Below, one piece after another: positions 34,756 to 44,350 of a stretch of DNA of 44,439 nt. How positions within the stretch are numbered: the first letter of the stretch is position 1; each line of letters opens with the position of its first letter. Source of the DNA: an uncultured Selenomonadales bacterium (GTDB lineage: Bacteria; Bacillota; Negativicutes; Selenomonadales; Selenomonadaceae); contig ONUH01000017.1 in NCBI GenBank assembly GCA_900321035.1, forward strand, positions 1 to 44,439, given 5' to 3'. The notes below the pieces were generated by a model. That model was not told where the DNA came from. It was given only the letters and a program-made list of their open reading frames with translations, and ran no database searches. The translations under genes and the position numbers were made by a program.

Positions 34756-34815
34756 AAAAGCCCTTGGCCGTGCACAACGGCTTTAAAGAGCGCCCGCCGA
34801 TGTTCGGCGGGCGCT
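34756..34815 (-). terminator. Double hairpin after hpf
   Basis: A perfect 12-bp stem (34789-34800 with 34804-34815) is followed on the minus strand by CTTTAAAG and a second hairpin, AAAGCC/GGCTTT, which runs into TTATT. Together they probably end the hpf transcript. Confidence 0.6.
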
Positions 34816-34833
34816 GCTGCGTAAATATTCCCT

Positions 34834-35403
34834 TTACTTTTCCTGCGCGCCCGGCTGGATCAAACCGTAGTTTCCGTCGGCACGACGATAGACCACGCTG
34901 ATTTCTTCTGTCTTCGCGTCGCGGAAAACATAGAAGTCGTGGTTTATCATGTTCATCTGCATGATCGCTTCCTGCTCGTCCATCGGCTTGATGGAGAAAT
35001 GCTTGGTGCGGACGACGGTGTACTCGCCCGTGTCCTCCTTCTCGTCGGCGCGCACCTTGGCCGCCTTCGATTCCTCCGCCGCAAGCTCCGCCTTGAATCC
35101 GCCCTCGCGGAAACGGCGCTGCAGCTTCGTCTTGTGCTTATGAATCTGCCGTTCGAGTTTTTCCACCACGAGATCGATGGACGTATACATATCCATCGTG
35201 GCTTCCTCGCCGCGGAGCACAAAGCCGTTGTCGATAGGAACCGTGACCTCTACCGTATGCCGCCCCTTCGAGACGGTCAAGAGCACCGTGATTTCCCCGA
35301 CCTTGTCAAAATACTTCGCAATTTTCCCGACGCGTTTCTCGACATAATCCTTCAGCGCCGGCGTTACTTCCATATTTCTTCCTCTCACCGTGAATGTTGC
35401 CAT
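34834..35403 (-). CDS. hpf: Ribosome hibernation promoting factor, long form
   Basis: This 189-residue protein dimerises 70S ribosomes into inactive 100S particles in slow growth. The N-terminal S30AE domain (TVRGRNMEVTPALKDYVEKR) is followed by a linker and the C-terminal dimerisation domain (VVRTKHFSIKPMDEQEAIMQMNMI, DFYVFRDA, SVVYRRADGNYGLIQP), i.e. the long form of Firmicutes. The ATG at 35403 has AAAGGAGG upstream. The stretch before it is AT-rich; I see no convincing -35/-10 pair there. Confidence 0.95.
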   Translation of the reverse strand: MATFTVRGRNMEVTPALKDYVEKRVGKIAKYFDKVGEITVLLTVSKGRHTVEVTVPIDNGFVLRGEEATMDMYTSIDLVVEKLERQIHKHKTKLQRRFREGGFKAELAAEESKAAKVRADEKEDTGEYTVVRTKHFSIKPMDEQEAIMQMNMINHDFYVFRDAKTEEISVVYRRADGNYGLIQPGAQEK

Positions 35404-35496
35404 CAGACACATCCTCCTTTTCGATACTACTGTACTTATTATTTCTGCATTTATGCTGAAAACCCTTCTTTTTTCAAAAAATTCTTCAAGAATACG

Positions 35497-38136
35497 TCAT
35501 TTTACCCAAAAGCCTCTCTTTTCCGCTTCTTCGCAATAAGCGTCGTAAAGCGCCAGCGTCGGCTTGTGGTGCTCGCGGATATAAGCAAGCTGCTTTTCCT
35601 TTTCCGCCTCCGGGCCTTCGGTATAAGCATGTCCCGCCATTTCGAGAGCCTTCGCCGCCTCCGAGAGCGTCTTCCCGCCGACGGAAAGCGCAGTAGACTT
35701 CAGCGCGTGCACGTGGGTCGTGTAATCTTCCCAATTCCCGGTTTCGTATGCGTCGCAGATCTTCCCAAAGGTTTCTTCCTTGCGCTCGCAGAACATCTTA
35801 ACGAACTCCTGGAACATTTCTTCCATGTCGCCGCAATACTGCATGCCAAGCTCCTTGTCGATCTGCTGCTCGCCCGCCGGCACTTCTGCCGGTTCCTCTG
35901 CCGGAGACTCCGATTTCGTCTCCTCGGTCGACGCGGTCTTCGGCTCATCCTCCGCCGCAGATGCAGAGGCACTCTGTGCCGCCTCTTCTTCCCCTGTTTC
36001 CGCTTCTTCCACCGACAAAACCTTGCCCTCGGGCAGGTATTCCTGAATCATGCGTTCCAAGAGCTTACTGTTGATAGGCTTGGAAAGGTAATCATTGAAG
36101 CCTTTTTCGAGGAACATTTCCCTCGCGCCGGCAATGGCATTAGCGGTCAGCGCGATGAACGGCACGCCGTGACATTTACTCTCCGGCATCGCCTTAGCCC
36201 GCGCCAGCGTCTCAATACCATCCATTTCCGGCATCATGTGGTCAAGGAAAACGATGTCGAACCGCTGCTCGACAATCTTTTCGAGACATTCCATGCCGCT
36301 TTTCGCCATTGTGATCTTGATTTTCGTGGATTTCAGCAGGCTCTCGAACACAAAAAGGTTCATGCTGTTGTCGTCCACGACCAAAACCTGCGCGTCCGGC
36401 GCGATGAAGCTTTCCTTGTACGCCTTCTCCCCCTTGATAAAGGTTTCGACCCGCTGCTCAAAATCGCCGATGGGCGCAGGATCGTTGATTTTCTGCGGCA
36501 GCGTGACGGTGAACGTCGAGCCTTCGCCGTAAGTGCTCTCCACGTCGATCGTTCCCTTCATCATTTCCACGAGGCGCAGCGTAATGGAAAGGCCAAGGCC
36601 CGTGCCTTCGACGTTGCGGTTCTTTTCCACGTCGAGCCGCTGGAATTTCGAGAACAACTTGCCCTTGTCCTCCTCCTTGATTCCCAGCCCCGTATCAATG
36701 GAGGCAATCCGAAGCAGCACGCCGTTGTCGGTCTTTTCCCCCTGCACGTTGAAGGTCACGCTGCCTTCGGGCGTGTACTTGACCGCGTTGTTCAGGATAT
36801 TGACGATGACCTGGCGGATGCGCACCTCGTCGCCGATCAGGCTGTCGGGAATCGACTCGTCCACCTTGACGGCAAACGCCAGCCCTTTCTGCTCCGCCTT
36901 GTAGCGAATCATGTTCACGACGTCGTTCAGCAGCGAGCTGAGCTGGTAAGTCGTCTCGACGATCTCCATCTTGCCGGACTCGATCTTGGAAAAATCCAAA
37001 ATGTCGTTGATAAGAGAAAGCAGCGTTTCACTGGCGCTCTTGATGTTCCACGAGTATTTTCGTATCTGCTCGTCATCCGCCTCACGCCGGATCATCTCGT
37101 TCATGCCCAGCACGGCGTTGATCGGCGTACGGATTTCGTGGCTCATGCTGGCGAGGAAGGAGCTCTTCGCCTGATTCGCCCGCTCCGCTTCTTCCTTCGC
37201 TTCCTTCAGTTCCTTACTCTCCTCGGCCTGCAATGCCGCCGTGAACGAGTAGAGCGTAAAGACGCTGAACAGGAGAATCAGCAATCCGAAAACCCAGAGC
37301 ACCAAGAGATGGATCTTCGCCAACCCGCCGGAAAAGAAGTCCTTGTCCGCATAGCCGACAATCATGAAGTTCCAGTTCTGTACCTCTGCGGCGCAGGGAA
37401 AGTATTCGCTGCCCAGCGAATTCGAAGTTACCACCGCGCCGCCGCTCTTCTCAACCTCCGGCATCAGACGGTCAAGATCGATCAGCGTATGCTCGTCTTC
37501 CTTGTAGAAATGACCGGTATCCGCGCTTCCGCCATAATCGGCAACGACGCGGCCCGTCCCCCGCTCGCAGAGGAAGATACGTCCCATGCCCTCGCGGGAC
37601 GCCAACGGGAATCGATCCGCCACCATTTCACTGCGATAAAATTTATAAAGCACATAGCGGATATTCTCATTTTGCAGCACAGGCACGGTCACCAGCACGC
37701 CTTGCCCCGCGTAGTTGCGGATAGACCGCGCGCCGCGGAAACTGTACCCGATTTGCTCGCTGGTCTCCCTGTGCATCGGAATGCCCGCCACCAGCTTGCC
37801 GCCGTATTCCACGATGCCGATGGTCGCCGACGGGTCGCGCGCCGCCAGCGCGTCAACGAACGCCGACGGGCGAAGATTTTCCCGCATGAAAAGGTCGCCC
37901 GCATCCTCCAGTTCCCGCGCCACGCTGTCAAGCTGAATCGTAAGGTCATTCGCCGCGTCCACGGTCTTGTCCCGTACGAAATGCCCCGCCTCGAAATCAA
38001 TCAGCACATCCATCTTCCAATGCACGAGCAAGCCGATGCCGGCAATAAGGATGACGAACACGGCAAAAGACAGGACGAGCCGCGCAGCAAAGCTGAATAT
38101 GTTTTTGCCTCTGCCTGCTCCCGCTTCCTTATTCAA
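35497..38136 (-). CDS. Hybrid sensor histidine kinase with receiver and HPt domains
   Basis: This 879-residue membrane sensor has a helix (~18-42), an extracytoplasmic Cache-like domain (~45-275, ending [19 protein letters not shown] and a C-terminal strand), a second helix (~283-308), HisKA with its His near 332 ([15 protein letters not shown]), HATPase with N-box [13 protein letters not shown] (~450) and GTGLGLSIT, a receiver with Asp in [13 protein letters not shown] (~632), an acidic Ser/Glu/Ala linker, and a C-terminal HPt domain with [14 protein letters not shown] (~809). It is thus a complete ArcB-type phosphorelay. The natural target is the lone receiver at 40659. The start is TTG at 38136, overlapping the BMP gene by eight bases, with GGGGG upstream. 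Confidence 0.93.
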   Translation of the reverse strand: MNKEAGAGRGKNIFSFAARLVLSFAVFVILIAGIGLLVHWKMDVLIDFEAGHFVRDKTVDAANDLTIQLDSVARELEDAGDLFMRENLRPSAFVDALAARDPSATIGIVEYGGKLVAGIPMHRETSEQIGYSFRGARSIRNYAGQGVLVTVPVLQNENIRYVLYKFYRSEMVADRFPLASREGMGRIFLCERGTGRVVADYGGSADTGHFYKEDEHTLIDLDRLMPEVEKSGGAVVTSNSLGSEYFPCAAEVQNWNFMIVGYADKDFFSGGLAKIHLLVLWVFGLLILLFSVFTLYSFTAALQAEESKELKEAKEEAERANQAKSSFLASMSHEIRTPINAVLGMNEMIRREADDEQIRKYSWNIKSASETLLSLINDILDFSKIESGKMEIVETTYQLSSLLNDVVNMIRYKAEQKGLAFAVKVDESIPDSLIGDEVRIRQVIVNILNNAVKYTPEGSVTFNVQGEKTDNGVLLRIASIDTGLGIKEEDKGKLFSKFQRLDVEKNRNVEGTGLGLSITLRLVEMMKGTIDVESTYGEGSTFTVTLPQKINDPAPIGDFEQRVETFIKGEKAYKESFIAPDAQVLVVDDNSMNLFVFESLLKSTKIKITMAKSGMECLEKIVEQRFDIVFLDHMMPEMDGIETLARAKAMPESKCHGVPFIALTANAIAGAREMFLEKGFNDYLSKPINSKLLERMIQEYLPEGKVLSVEEAETGEEEAAQSASASAAEDEPKTASTEETKSESPAEEPAEVPAGEQQIDKELGMQYCGDMEEMFQEFVKMFCERKEETFGKICDAYETGNWEDYTTHVHALKSTALSVGGKTLSEAAKALEMAGHAYTEGPEAEKEKQLAYIREHHKPTLALYDAYCEEAEKRGFWVK

Positions 38137-39250
38137 CCTGCTCGACCCCCTTCACCAGCCAATTCATGTGCACCCGTAAATATTCGTTGCTCAGGATTTC
38201 CTTCGCGTCGCACCGCTTCACGTTGTTGCTGTCGTAAATTTCCCCGCCGTAAATCAGGCGCTCTCCTTTTGCCCGATCCCGAACGGATCGGGAGATTTCC
38301 TCCCGCGCCCTCGGCGTCACCCTCTCACTGAGGGGCGCGACGGTCACGATATGCTCAAGAAATCCCTGCCACAGATAATTGTTCGCGTTCGCCATTTTTC
38401 CCTTGCGAATATGGCGGCTCAAAAGATTGCGATAAACCGTCCGCCAGTCCGACTGTACGGCAGTCAGACAATGCACGTGCTCCGGGTGCACCTCGTGCGC
38501 GTCGATGTAATCAATGCCCTGCCGCTCCGCGGCATCCGCCACGGCTCGTCCGTCCTGCTGGTAGGAAAGCACGTCCACCTCTTCCATCGCCAGCGCGTCA
38601 ACCGCCGCGCGTTCCCTCTCCGGCACGTCCCAATCGTTGGTCCAGGCGACCTTGATGTGCGCCAACGGATTCGCACGCTTCACGCCGATGACAAAAGCAT
38701 TCAGCCCCCGATTGACCTCCACGCAGGAAAACGGCGCGACATAGCCCACTACGCCCGTTTTCGTCTGGTAACCGGCAATCAGTCCCGCCAGATACTGCAC
38801 CTCGAAAAGCCGCGTCGAGCAGGACAGCATATTGTCCTCTGAGAACTCCGTCGTCTGCAAAATAAATTCCAAATTCGGATACTGCCGCAAAAGTTCCCGA
38901 AGCTCCGGCGGATACCGATGCCAGGTGAAAACGATCCGATGGACGCCCTGTGAGACAAGACTGTCGATGATTTTTTTGTAATCCCCGATCGACCGGGGCG
39001 TATTCTCCTTCACGATGACGTCCATGCCAAGCTCTTTCGCCGCGTCGCGAAGTCCCTCGTACTGCACCTTGTTCCAACCGTCCTGGTCTTTTGTGCCGCG
39101 CATAATCATGCCGATTTTCGGACGCGGCAGCTTCGGTTCCGTGTGGAATTCCGCTACCGAAACGCCGATGCAAAGGAGGACCAGCAGCGCCAGCCCCATG
39201 ATGAAATGCCGCTGGCGTTTTTCCAGCCGCTTTTCTTCCGATATTTTCAC
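38129..39250 (-). CDS. Membrane-anchored BMP-family ligand-binding protein
   Basis: This 373-residue protein has a single N-terminal helix (~15-33) with no lipobox, so it stays anchored in the membrane. A basic-membrane-protein (Med/PnrA) periplasmic-binding fold follows: [44 protein letters not shown], and a closing [10 protein letters not shown]. Such proteins usually bind nucleosides or autoinducer-like ligands for ABC importers, but no ABC ATPase or permease is present here. Instead it lies between the EIIC-like gene (GTGA overlap) and the hybrid kinase (8-base overlap), so it probably presents a ligand to the kinase. The start is GTG with GGAGGATG upstream. Confidence 0.88.
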   Translation of the reverse strand: MKISEEKRLEKRQRHFIMGLALLVLLCIGVSVAEFHTEPKLPRPKIGMIMRGTKDQDGWNKVQYEGLRDAAKELGMDVIVKENTPRSIGDYKKIIDSLVSQGVHRIVFTWHRYPPELRELLRQYPNLEFILQTTEFSEDNMLSCSTRLFEVQYLAGLIAGYQTKTGVVGYVAPFSCVEVNRGLNAFVIGVKRANPLAHIKVAWTNDWDVPERERAAVDALAMEEVDVLSYQQDGRAVADAAERQGIDYIDAHEVHPEHVHCLTAVQSDWRTVYRNLLSRHIRKGKMANANNYLWQGFLEHIVTVAPLSERVTPRAREEISRSVRDRAKGERLIYGGEIYDSNNVKRCDAKEILSNEYLRVHMNWLVKGVEQVE

Positions 39251-40602
39251 GGCGCATCCTCCTTTCCGCCATGCGCCGCATCGATGCGGTTCGACACGAT
39301 GACGAAAGGCGCGTAGATGAACACGTCAAGAATGAAAACGACGACATGCAGCACGCCGCCCATCAGGGAACCCGTCCCCAAGACGCCGCTCAAAACCACC
39401 GGCACCGTGCCTGCTGTGGCAAACTGAAACACCGGCACCACGCCCCAGGAAATCGCCGCCCAAGCCACCACCGTATTGGCCATCGGTGCAACCAGGAACG
39501 GCAGCAGAATTGAAGGATTCAGGACCACGGGCAGACAGAAAAAATACGGCACTGAAATATTGAACACGAGAAACGGCAGCATGAACCACGTCACGCCCCG
39601 CAACCGCCGATTCGCGGAAAAAACCAAGACCGCCGCCGCCAGCGCTAAAACGTGAACGTCCGCCGTACGGAAGAATTCACTGGTGAACACGTATCCCTCC
39701 GACTGGCCTCCCCCCATCGTAAAGGCAGACGCAGACGCCGCCGCCGCTGCCTGGTTCGCCAGCTGCGCGGGCCAATAGGCGAAATCACGGAAAATCTCGA
39801 TGAAACTGTCCCCGAAAAGTCCGCACCACCACAAAAACCAAGTCATGCCCTGATACAGCAGTGCGAAAATAAGCGTTTGGGACGCAGGCCGGAACACCGT
39901 CCGGATGAAATAATCAAACTCGGCATACGAAGCTACAAACAGCCGCGTCGTCACAATACTGAAAAGCAGGAACAGCACGAGCGTCATAGCCGCCGGAACG
40001 CACCGTTCCAGCGGCTCCGCCAACTTTTCCGGCAGGTCCGGCGGTACGCGCAGTCGAAGGCGCGGAAGGCGGTCAAGCCATGACAAAATACGCGCCGAAA
40101 GTATCGCGAACAGAAAAGCGGACGGCACCCGAATCGGCGGATGCCCTAATACTTCCGAAGCGCCGCTGACGAATTCCGCTTCCATCTGCGTAAACATTAA
40201 AAAGCCCCCCAGCGCGCAAAAAGCCGCCAGGGACTTATCCCCACCCCAAATCTTCGTCAGTTGGATAGCCAGCGTCATCGTCAGGAACATCAAGAGCAAA
40301 ATATAACTAAAACCGATTGCCTCCGAAAACAGATGCGCAAAACGGTAAAAAGCCGTCGCCCGGTACTCCTCTCCATAGAGTCCGCCAGTAATCGCCGCGC
40401 CGAGCCCCATACCGTTCTCACCCATGACCGGCCCTTCGGGGTCGAGCGCCGCCCATTGAACGATACGGAAAACATACAGCACGATGATGAAAGGGATCAG
40501 CCGATAAAACGTGTCGCGGATCGCCGCCATGTATTTATTGCCGGAAAACCGTCCCGCCCATGGGACAAAAGAACATTCCACCCAATCAAAAAACTGCTCC
40601 AC
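39247..40602 (-). CDS. PTS EIIC-like membrane protein lacking catalytic residues
   Basis: This 451-residue membrane protein is homologous to the lactose/cellobiose family of sugar phosphotransferase EIIC subunits: about ten helices and a recognisable FNISVPYFFCLPVVLNP (347-363) followed by PFLVAPMANTVVAW. Active EIICs carry FNxNEPxxFGxPxVLNP and a WxxGIHG motif, whose Glu and His contact the sugar. Here the Glu is Val351 and the His position in WWCGLFG is Phe263. No EIIA or EIIB is encoded nearby. A sensor or regulator role is therefore more likely than sugar transport. The start is GTG with GGGGGGAT upstream, 56 bases after the receiver gene. Confidence 0.88.
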   Translation of the reverse strand: MEQFFDWVECSFVPWAGRFSGNKYMAAIRDTFYRLIPFIIVLYVFRIVQWAALDPEGPVMGENGMGLGAAITGGLYGEEYRATAFYRFAHLFSEAIGFSYILLLMFLTMTLAIQLTKIWGGDKSLAAFCALGGFLMFTQMEAEFVSGASEVLGHPPIRVPSAFLFAILSARILSWLDRLPRLRLRVPPDLPEKLAEPLERCVPAAMTLVLFLLFSIVTTRLFVASYAEFDYFIRTVFRPASQTLIFALLYQGMTWFLWWCGLFGDSFIEIFRDFAYWPAQLANQAAAAASASAFTMGGGQSEGYVFTSEFFRTADVHVLALAAAVLVFSANRRLRGVTWFMLPFLVFNISVPYFFCLPVVLNPSILLPFLVAPMANTVVAWAAISWGVVPVFQFATAGTVPVVLSGVLGTGSLMGGVLHVVVFILDVFIYAPFVIVSNRIDAAHGGKEDAP

Positions 40603-40658
40603 GTTTTATCCCCCCTTTCCTGCATCACGCACTTTCCCGCCGCGTCGGCAGGCAAAGC

Positions 40659-41033
40659 TTACTTTTTCATCAGCGCTTGGCTCACCCTGTCAATCAAGTC
40701 GTTCGGCATGAACGGCTTCTTGATGTAATCGACGACGCCCATCATACCCGCCTTGATGACCGTATCCCGGTCCGAGGCCGCCGTCAGGAAAATCACGGCC
40801 ACATCCTTCAAGTCCTCGCGTTTCCTTATCAGTTCCAGCGTTTTCAGACCGTTCATCACCGGCATCTGGAAATCAAGCAGGACAAGATCGACTTTTTCCC
40901 GCTGCAAGGTATCGATAGCCTTCATTCCAGAATCCGCCAGCAACACTTTGTTTTCCTTCATGTCCTTTTTTAAAATGAACTCCGCCATTTTCAGGTTCAT
41001 ATCATCGTCGTCCACGACAAGGATGGTTGCCAT
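40659..41033 (-). CDS. Stand-alone receiver-domain response regulator
   Basis: This 124-residue CheY-like protein has the acidic pair in VVDDDDMN, the phospho-Asp in LVLLDFQMPVMNG, Thr in FLTAA and Lys in KKPF, all the residues for phosphorylation, and no output domain. GGAGG precedes the ATG at 41033. It is the first gene of the run receiver - EIIC-like - BMP - hybrid kinase, and is the likely phosphate acceptor of that kinase's HPt domain. How it acts after phosphorylation is unknown. Confidence 0.93.
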   Translation of the reverse strand: MATILVVDDDDMNLKMAEFILKKDMKENKVLLADSGMKAIDTLQREKVDLVLLDFQMPVMNGLKTLELIRKREDLKDVAVIFLTAASDRDTVIKAGMMGVVDYIKKPFMPNDLIDRVSQALMKK

Positions 41034-41128
41034 CGTACTTTCCTCCGTTTCGTGCAAAATCCATTGATAAATATTTCGCCGTGTCCGCCCGTTTTCCTTC
41101 CGCCGTGAAAAAAAATCCGAAACAACGC

Positions 41129-41156
41129 AAAAGCCCGGTCTCTAAAAGACCGGGCT
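41129..41156 (-). terminator. Terminator of cspA
   Basis: A perfect 10-bp stem (41132-41141 with 41147-41156) is followed by TTTT on the minus strand. It separates cspA from the signalling operon. Confidence 0.8.
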
Positions 41157-41182
41157 GCACTGGCTTTATGAATTGCGAATTC

Positions 41183-41380
41183 TCACTTCTTAACGACGTT
41201 AGCCGCCTGCGGGCCTCTCGCGCCCTCAACGATCTCAAACTCGACTTCCTGTCCTTCCACCAAAGTCTTGAAACCCTCGTCCTGAATCGCCGAGAAATGA
41301 ACAAATACGTCGCCGCCATCTTCTCGCTCAATGAATCCGTAACCTTTTTCCGCACTGAACCATTTAACTTTACCAACCAT
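41183..41380 (-). CDS. cspA: Cold-shock domain protein
   Basis: This 65-residue single-domain RNA chaperone has both RNA-binding motifs (KGYGFI and DVFVHFSAI) and the usual VKWFSAEKG opening. It binds single-stranded nucleic acid in the cytoplasm. Ribosome site GGAGGAG, promoter at 41436-41464. The leader is only about 50 bases, too short for the long thermosensor leader known from E. coli cspA. Confidence 0.97.
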   Translation of the reverse strand: MVGKVKWFSAEKGYGFIEREDGGDVFVHFSAIQDEGFKTLVEGQEVEFEIVEGARGPQAANVVKK

Positions 41381-41435
41381 AACTGAAACTCTCCTCCTAA
41401 GTGAATGAACTGGCTTCCCTATCGAGCCTCAGTTT

Positions 41436-41464
41436 ATTATAGGCTTGTTTTCTGACAGTGTCAA
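41436..41464 (-). promoter_or_regulatory. Perfect consensus promoter of cspA
   Basis: TTGACA (41459-41464) and TATAAT (41436-41441) are exact and 17 bases apart on the minus strand, predicting very strong expression. The rest of the gap up to 41592 shows nothing I can name. Confidence 0.92.
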
Positions 41465-41592
41465 TTATATTGAGAAAATGTTGCAATTATCACCCACCCC
41501 ACGAAGATTCGAGGATAGGAAAATATACCCATCTCGGTTCCCTTTTTGCATACCGTATGATAACCATTTGCCCAGTATCAAAGCCGTACGTC

Positions 41593-42867
41593 TCAAACCG
41601 CCCCTCCGGCAATCTTCTCAAATGCAGTGGCAATTTCGGCCGGAGTGATTTGCGTGATACAATGCGGGAAAGGCTCGTCGCAGCCGCCGTAAACCAGCAT
41701 CTTATTAGCGCACTCCCCCAGCGCATGTTTCGGACGCAAAACAATCGCACGCGCTTTCCATGGAGCGAATCTCGCATATTCGCTCACCAAGCCAGGCGCC
41801 ACGTTTTCCTTGTCAACCGCTTCCCTATACAGTGCAACGATCGGCGTCCCGACCGCCGCCGCCGCATGCATAAGTCCCGTATCGTTTCCCAAATAAAGCG
41901 ACGCCAACGAGATAATCGCCAAAGATTCACAAAGCGTAGTCTTTTTTACAAGATTTATAACCGCATCTTCGGGAAGATTCCTCGCTAAATATTCGCCGTC
42001 CGCCGCTTCGGACTGTCCGCCCAAAATGACGAAACGAATATCCGGTCCATAACGTTTTACGATAAGCTTCACGGCGTCAAGGTACTGCTCCACAGGGTAT
42101 TTTCTGTCCGGCTTTCCTGCGCCTATTCCCAGCACCACGACGATACAACGATCGGGCATCAAGCTCAACAATCTCTCAGAAGCGGCTTGCACCGCCGATT
42201 CCTCTAACCAAATCTCCGTCGAATCGTCTTTCACTTCCATGCCCAGCGATTCAAGTAAATAAAAATTACGCGCAGCCTCGTGCACAATCTCCGGCGGATT
42301 AGTAATCGTCCGCGTTAAAAACGCGGCCTCAAAACTCGTATCAATAGTATCACATTTAACATAAGCGCGAATTGAAGTGTCGCTATAACCAATGCGCTCC
42401 CTCGCCCCGCTCATATACGCCAGCAACACGGAAGTACGTTTATCATCTCCCCATTGCGGAAGCAGACAAAGATCAAACTTTCTGCAGCGAAGGCTTGTTT
42501 CACATAAAGGTTCCATGCGCTCGAAACATTCCGATACACTTTTTTGGAGCGCCCAGCGATCGAACGCAAACACCTCATCACAATAAGGGCAAAATTTCAT
42601 CAGTGCCAAAACGGCATCGTTTACAATCGCGGTGATATGCGCATCGGGATAATTCCTCCGAACCTCACGAAACACTCCGCTCGTAAGGATCAAATCGCCC
42701 ATAACCCCTAAACAGATAATGAGGATATCGGTTACTTGCTCCGACCGTTCCCGAAACCCGTTTTCCAAAAATGCAGGTTCCAATGCATCGTACAGCTTTT
42801 GCGGCTGGAATCGTCCGGACGCCCGCAGGATATGAAAATATCGCTCAAACGCCTCATGCACCTTCAT
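41593..42867 (-). CDS. Glycosyltransferase family 9 (heptosyltransferase-like)
   Basis: This 424-residue protein has the two-domain fold of ADP-heptose transferases: ILIICLGVMGDLILTSGVFRE near residue 45, VVLGIGAGKPDRKYP in the middle, and the donor site LYLGNDTGLMHAAAAVGTP. The N-terminal ~40 residues are an extra helical stretch not typical of WaaF. It shares only family-level likeness with the one at 8216. The ATG at 42867 has GAGGAAA upstream; the frame runs on into the ABC gene but without a site. It follows the ABC ATPase by 37 bases, which is odd company. Its base composition looks somewhat more AT-rich than its neighbours, so it may have been acquired. Confidence 0.85.
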   Translation of the reverse strand: MKVHEAFERYFHILRASGRFQPQKLYDALEPAFLENGFRERSEQVTDILIICLGVMGDLILTSGVFREVRRNYPDAHITAIVNDAVLALMKFCPYCDEVFAFDRWALQKSVSECFERMEPLCETSLRCRKFDLCLLPQWGDDKRTSVLLAYMSGARERIGYSDTSIRAYVKCDTIDTSFEAAFLTRTITNPPEIVHEAARNFYLLESLGMEVKDDSTEIWLEESAVQAASERLLSLMPDRCIVVVLGIGAGKPDRKYPVEQYLDAVKLIVKRYGPDIRFVILGGQSEAADGEYLARNLPEDAVINLVKKTTLCESLAIISLASLYLGNDTGLMHAAAAVGTPIVALYREAVDKENVAPGLVSEYARFAPWKARAIVLRPKHALGECANKMLVYGGCDEPFPHCITQITPAEIATAFEKIAGGAV

Positions 42868-42904
42868 CGTTTCCTCACCGCCTATTCCGCAGCCGATTGA
42901 AGTC

Positions 42905-43624
42905 TTACAAGATTTTGGAAAGGAATTCCTTCGTCCGTGCCCCCTTCGGGCGGCTGAAAATTTCCTCCGGCGTCCCTTCCTCCATGATGACGCCCTGATC
43001 GACGAAAAGCACGCGGTCGCCCACCTCCCGGGCAAATCCCATCTCGTGCGTCACCACCGCCATCGTCATGCCTTCCCGCGCCAGTTCTTTCATCACTTCC
43101 AGGACCTCCTTGACCATCTCCGGGTCAAGGGCGGACGTCGGCTCGTCGAAAAGCATCACCTTCGGCTTCATCGCGAGCGCCCGGGCAATCGCGACGCGCT
43201 GCTGCTGGCCGCCGGAAAGCTGTTCCGGATACGCCTCCGCCCGATCGTAAAGGCCGACCTTCCGCAACAGGCGAAACGCATCCTCCACGGCTTCCTGTTC
43301 CGCAACGCCGCGCACCCTCATCGGCGCCAGCGTAATATTCTCCATCACCGTCATATGCGGGAACAGATTGAACCGCTGGAACACCATGCCGACCTCCGCG
43401 CGAACCTTGTTGATGTCCGTGCTGCCGCCCAGTGTCATGCCGTCCACCGTAATCTCGCCGTCCGTCGGTTTTTCGAGATAATTCAGGCAACGCAGCAACG
43501 TCGATTTTCCGCTGCCCGACGGGCCGATGATGACGACGACTTCCTTTTCCGCGATGTCAAGATTCACGCCTTTTAGCACCTCTACGGAACCGAAAGACTT
43601 CTTCAAATTCCTAACGCTGATCAT
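42905..43624 (-). CDS. Polar amino-acid ABC transporter ATPase
   Basis: This 239-residue GlnQ/HisP-type ATPase powers the permease encoded just upstream. Walker [11 protein letters not shown]-loop MVFQRFNLF, signature LSGGQQQR, Walker [13 protein letters not shown] and switch VVTHEM are all intact. Unlike the ATPase at 3580, it has the normal family length and no extra domain. It overlaps the permease by 14 bases. ATG at 43624 is used, though a TTG one codon earlier is better spaced from GGAGG. Confidence 0.95.
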   Translation of the reverse strand: MISVRNLKKSFGSVEVLKGVNLDIAEKEVVVIIGPSGSGKSTLLRCLNYLEKPTDGEITVDGMTLGGSTDINKVRAEVGMVFQRFNLFPHMTVMENITLAPMRVRGVAEQEAVEDAFRLLRKVGLYDRAEAYPEQLSGGQQQRVAIARALAMKPKVMLFDEPTSALDPEMVKEVLEVMKELAREGMTMAVVTHEMGFAREVGDRVLFVDQGVIMEEGTPEEIFSRPKGARTKEFLSKIL

Positions 43625-44270
43625 CAATCTTGTACCTCCGTTCGAGCCACGCGACGAGCCTCGAAATCGAGACCGTCATCACGAGATAAATGATAGCGAC
43701 GCAAATCCATATTTCCAACGATGCGTAAGTCCGCGCGATAATGAGCTGGCCCCGGCGCGTCAGCTCTTCAAAACCGATGACCGACACCAATGACGAATCT
43801 TTCAAAAGTGCGATAAACTCATTCCCCAGCGGCGGGATGACACGGCGTGCGGCCTGCGGGACGATGATATAGCGCATCGTTTGCGTCCACGTCATGCCAA
43901 GGGATCGGCCAGCTTCCATCTGCCCCGCGTCAATGGACTGTATGCCCGCGCGGAAAATCTCGGCCACATACGCGCTGCTGTTTATGCTGCAGGCCGCGAT
44001 GGCCGCGACGAACGGATCAATCCGCTGCCCCGTCAGCACTGGGAGCGCGAAATACACGAGAAAGATTTGCACCAGCAGCGGCGTCCCCCGTAAAAAATCT
44101 ACATACACAGCCGCCGCCAGATGCACGATCTTGTACGTGGAAATCCGCGCGATGCCGACAAAAAGCCCTATCAAAATACCCAAGAACACCGACAGCGCCG
44201 TAATCTTCACCGTGACGGCCGCTCCTGTCAAAAGCAGCGGCATCGCCTGCACCATCAGCTCAAAATTCAT
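43611..44270 (-). CDS. Polar amino-acid ABC transporter permease
   Basis: This 219-residue HisM/GlnP-type permease has about five helices, with the family's [19 protein letters not shown] and the EAA loop [23 protein letters not shown] that contacts the ATPase. No substrate-binding protein gene is seen; it may lie beyond the right edge. The start is uncertain: ATG at 44270, or GTG/TTG a few codons earlier, with weak ribosome sites. Confidence 0.93.
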   Translation of the reverse strand: MNFELMVQAMPLLLTGAAVTVKITALSVFLGILIGLFVGIARISTYKIVHLAAAVYVDFLRGTPLLVQIFLVYFALPVLTGQRIDPFVAAIAACSINSSAYVAEIFRAGIQSIDAGQMEAGRSLGMTWTQTMRYIIVPQAARRVIPPLGNEFIALLKDSSLVSVIGFEELTRRGQLIIARTYASLEIWICVAIIYLVMTVSISRLVAWLERRYKIDDQR

Positions 44271-44313
44271 TTCCAAACGTTCCACCCGCCTCGGAGAAAA
44301 AACTACGGCATAT

Positions 44314-44319
44314 ATTATA
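44314..44319 (-). promoter_or_regulatory. Possible -10 box before the permease gene
   Basis: TATAAT on the minus strand lies about 45 bases before the ATG. The best -35 candidate, TTTGCG at 18 bases, is weak and close to the repeat-like edge, so an inserted element may have altered the promoter. Confidence 0.35.
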
Positions 44320-44350
44320 TTTCAACAGAATCAAATTCGCAAATAAATAT

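Noticed and set aside
34939..38331. A 1130-codon open frame on the plus strand
   Set aside because: It lies wholly opposite hpf and the hybrid kinase, whose domains are unmistakable. Its translation is Arg/His/Leu-rich with no domain, as expected for the antisense of a GC-rich gene.
39247..40602. Ordinary PTS sugar transporter call
   Set aside because: Both conserved sugar-site residues are replaced and no EIIA or EIIB gene is near, so the transport annotation was not accepted at face value.
41381..41464. Temperature-sensing long leader of cspA
   Set aside because: The consensus promoter leaves only about 50 bases of leader, too short for that mechanism.
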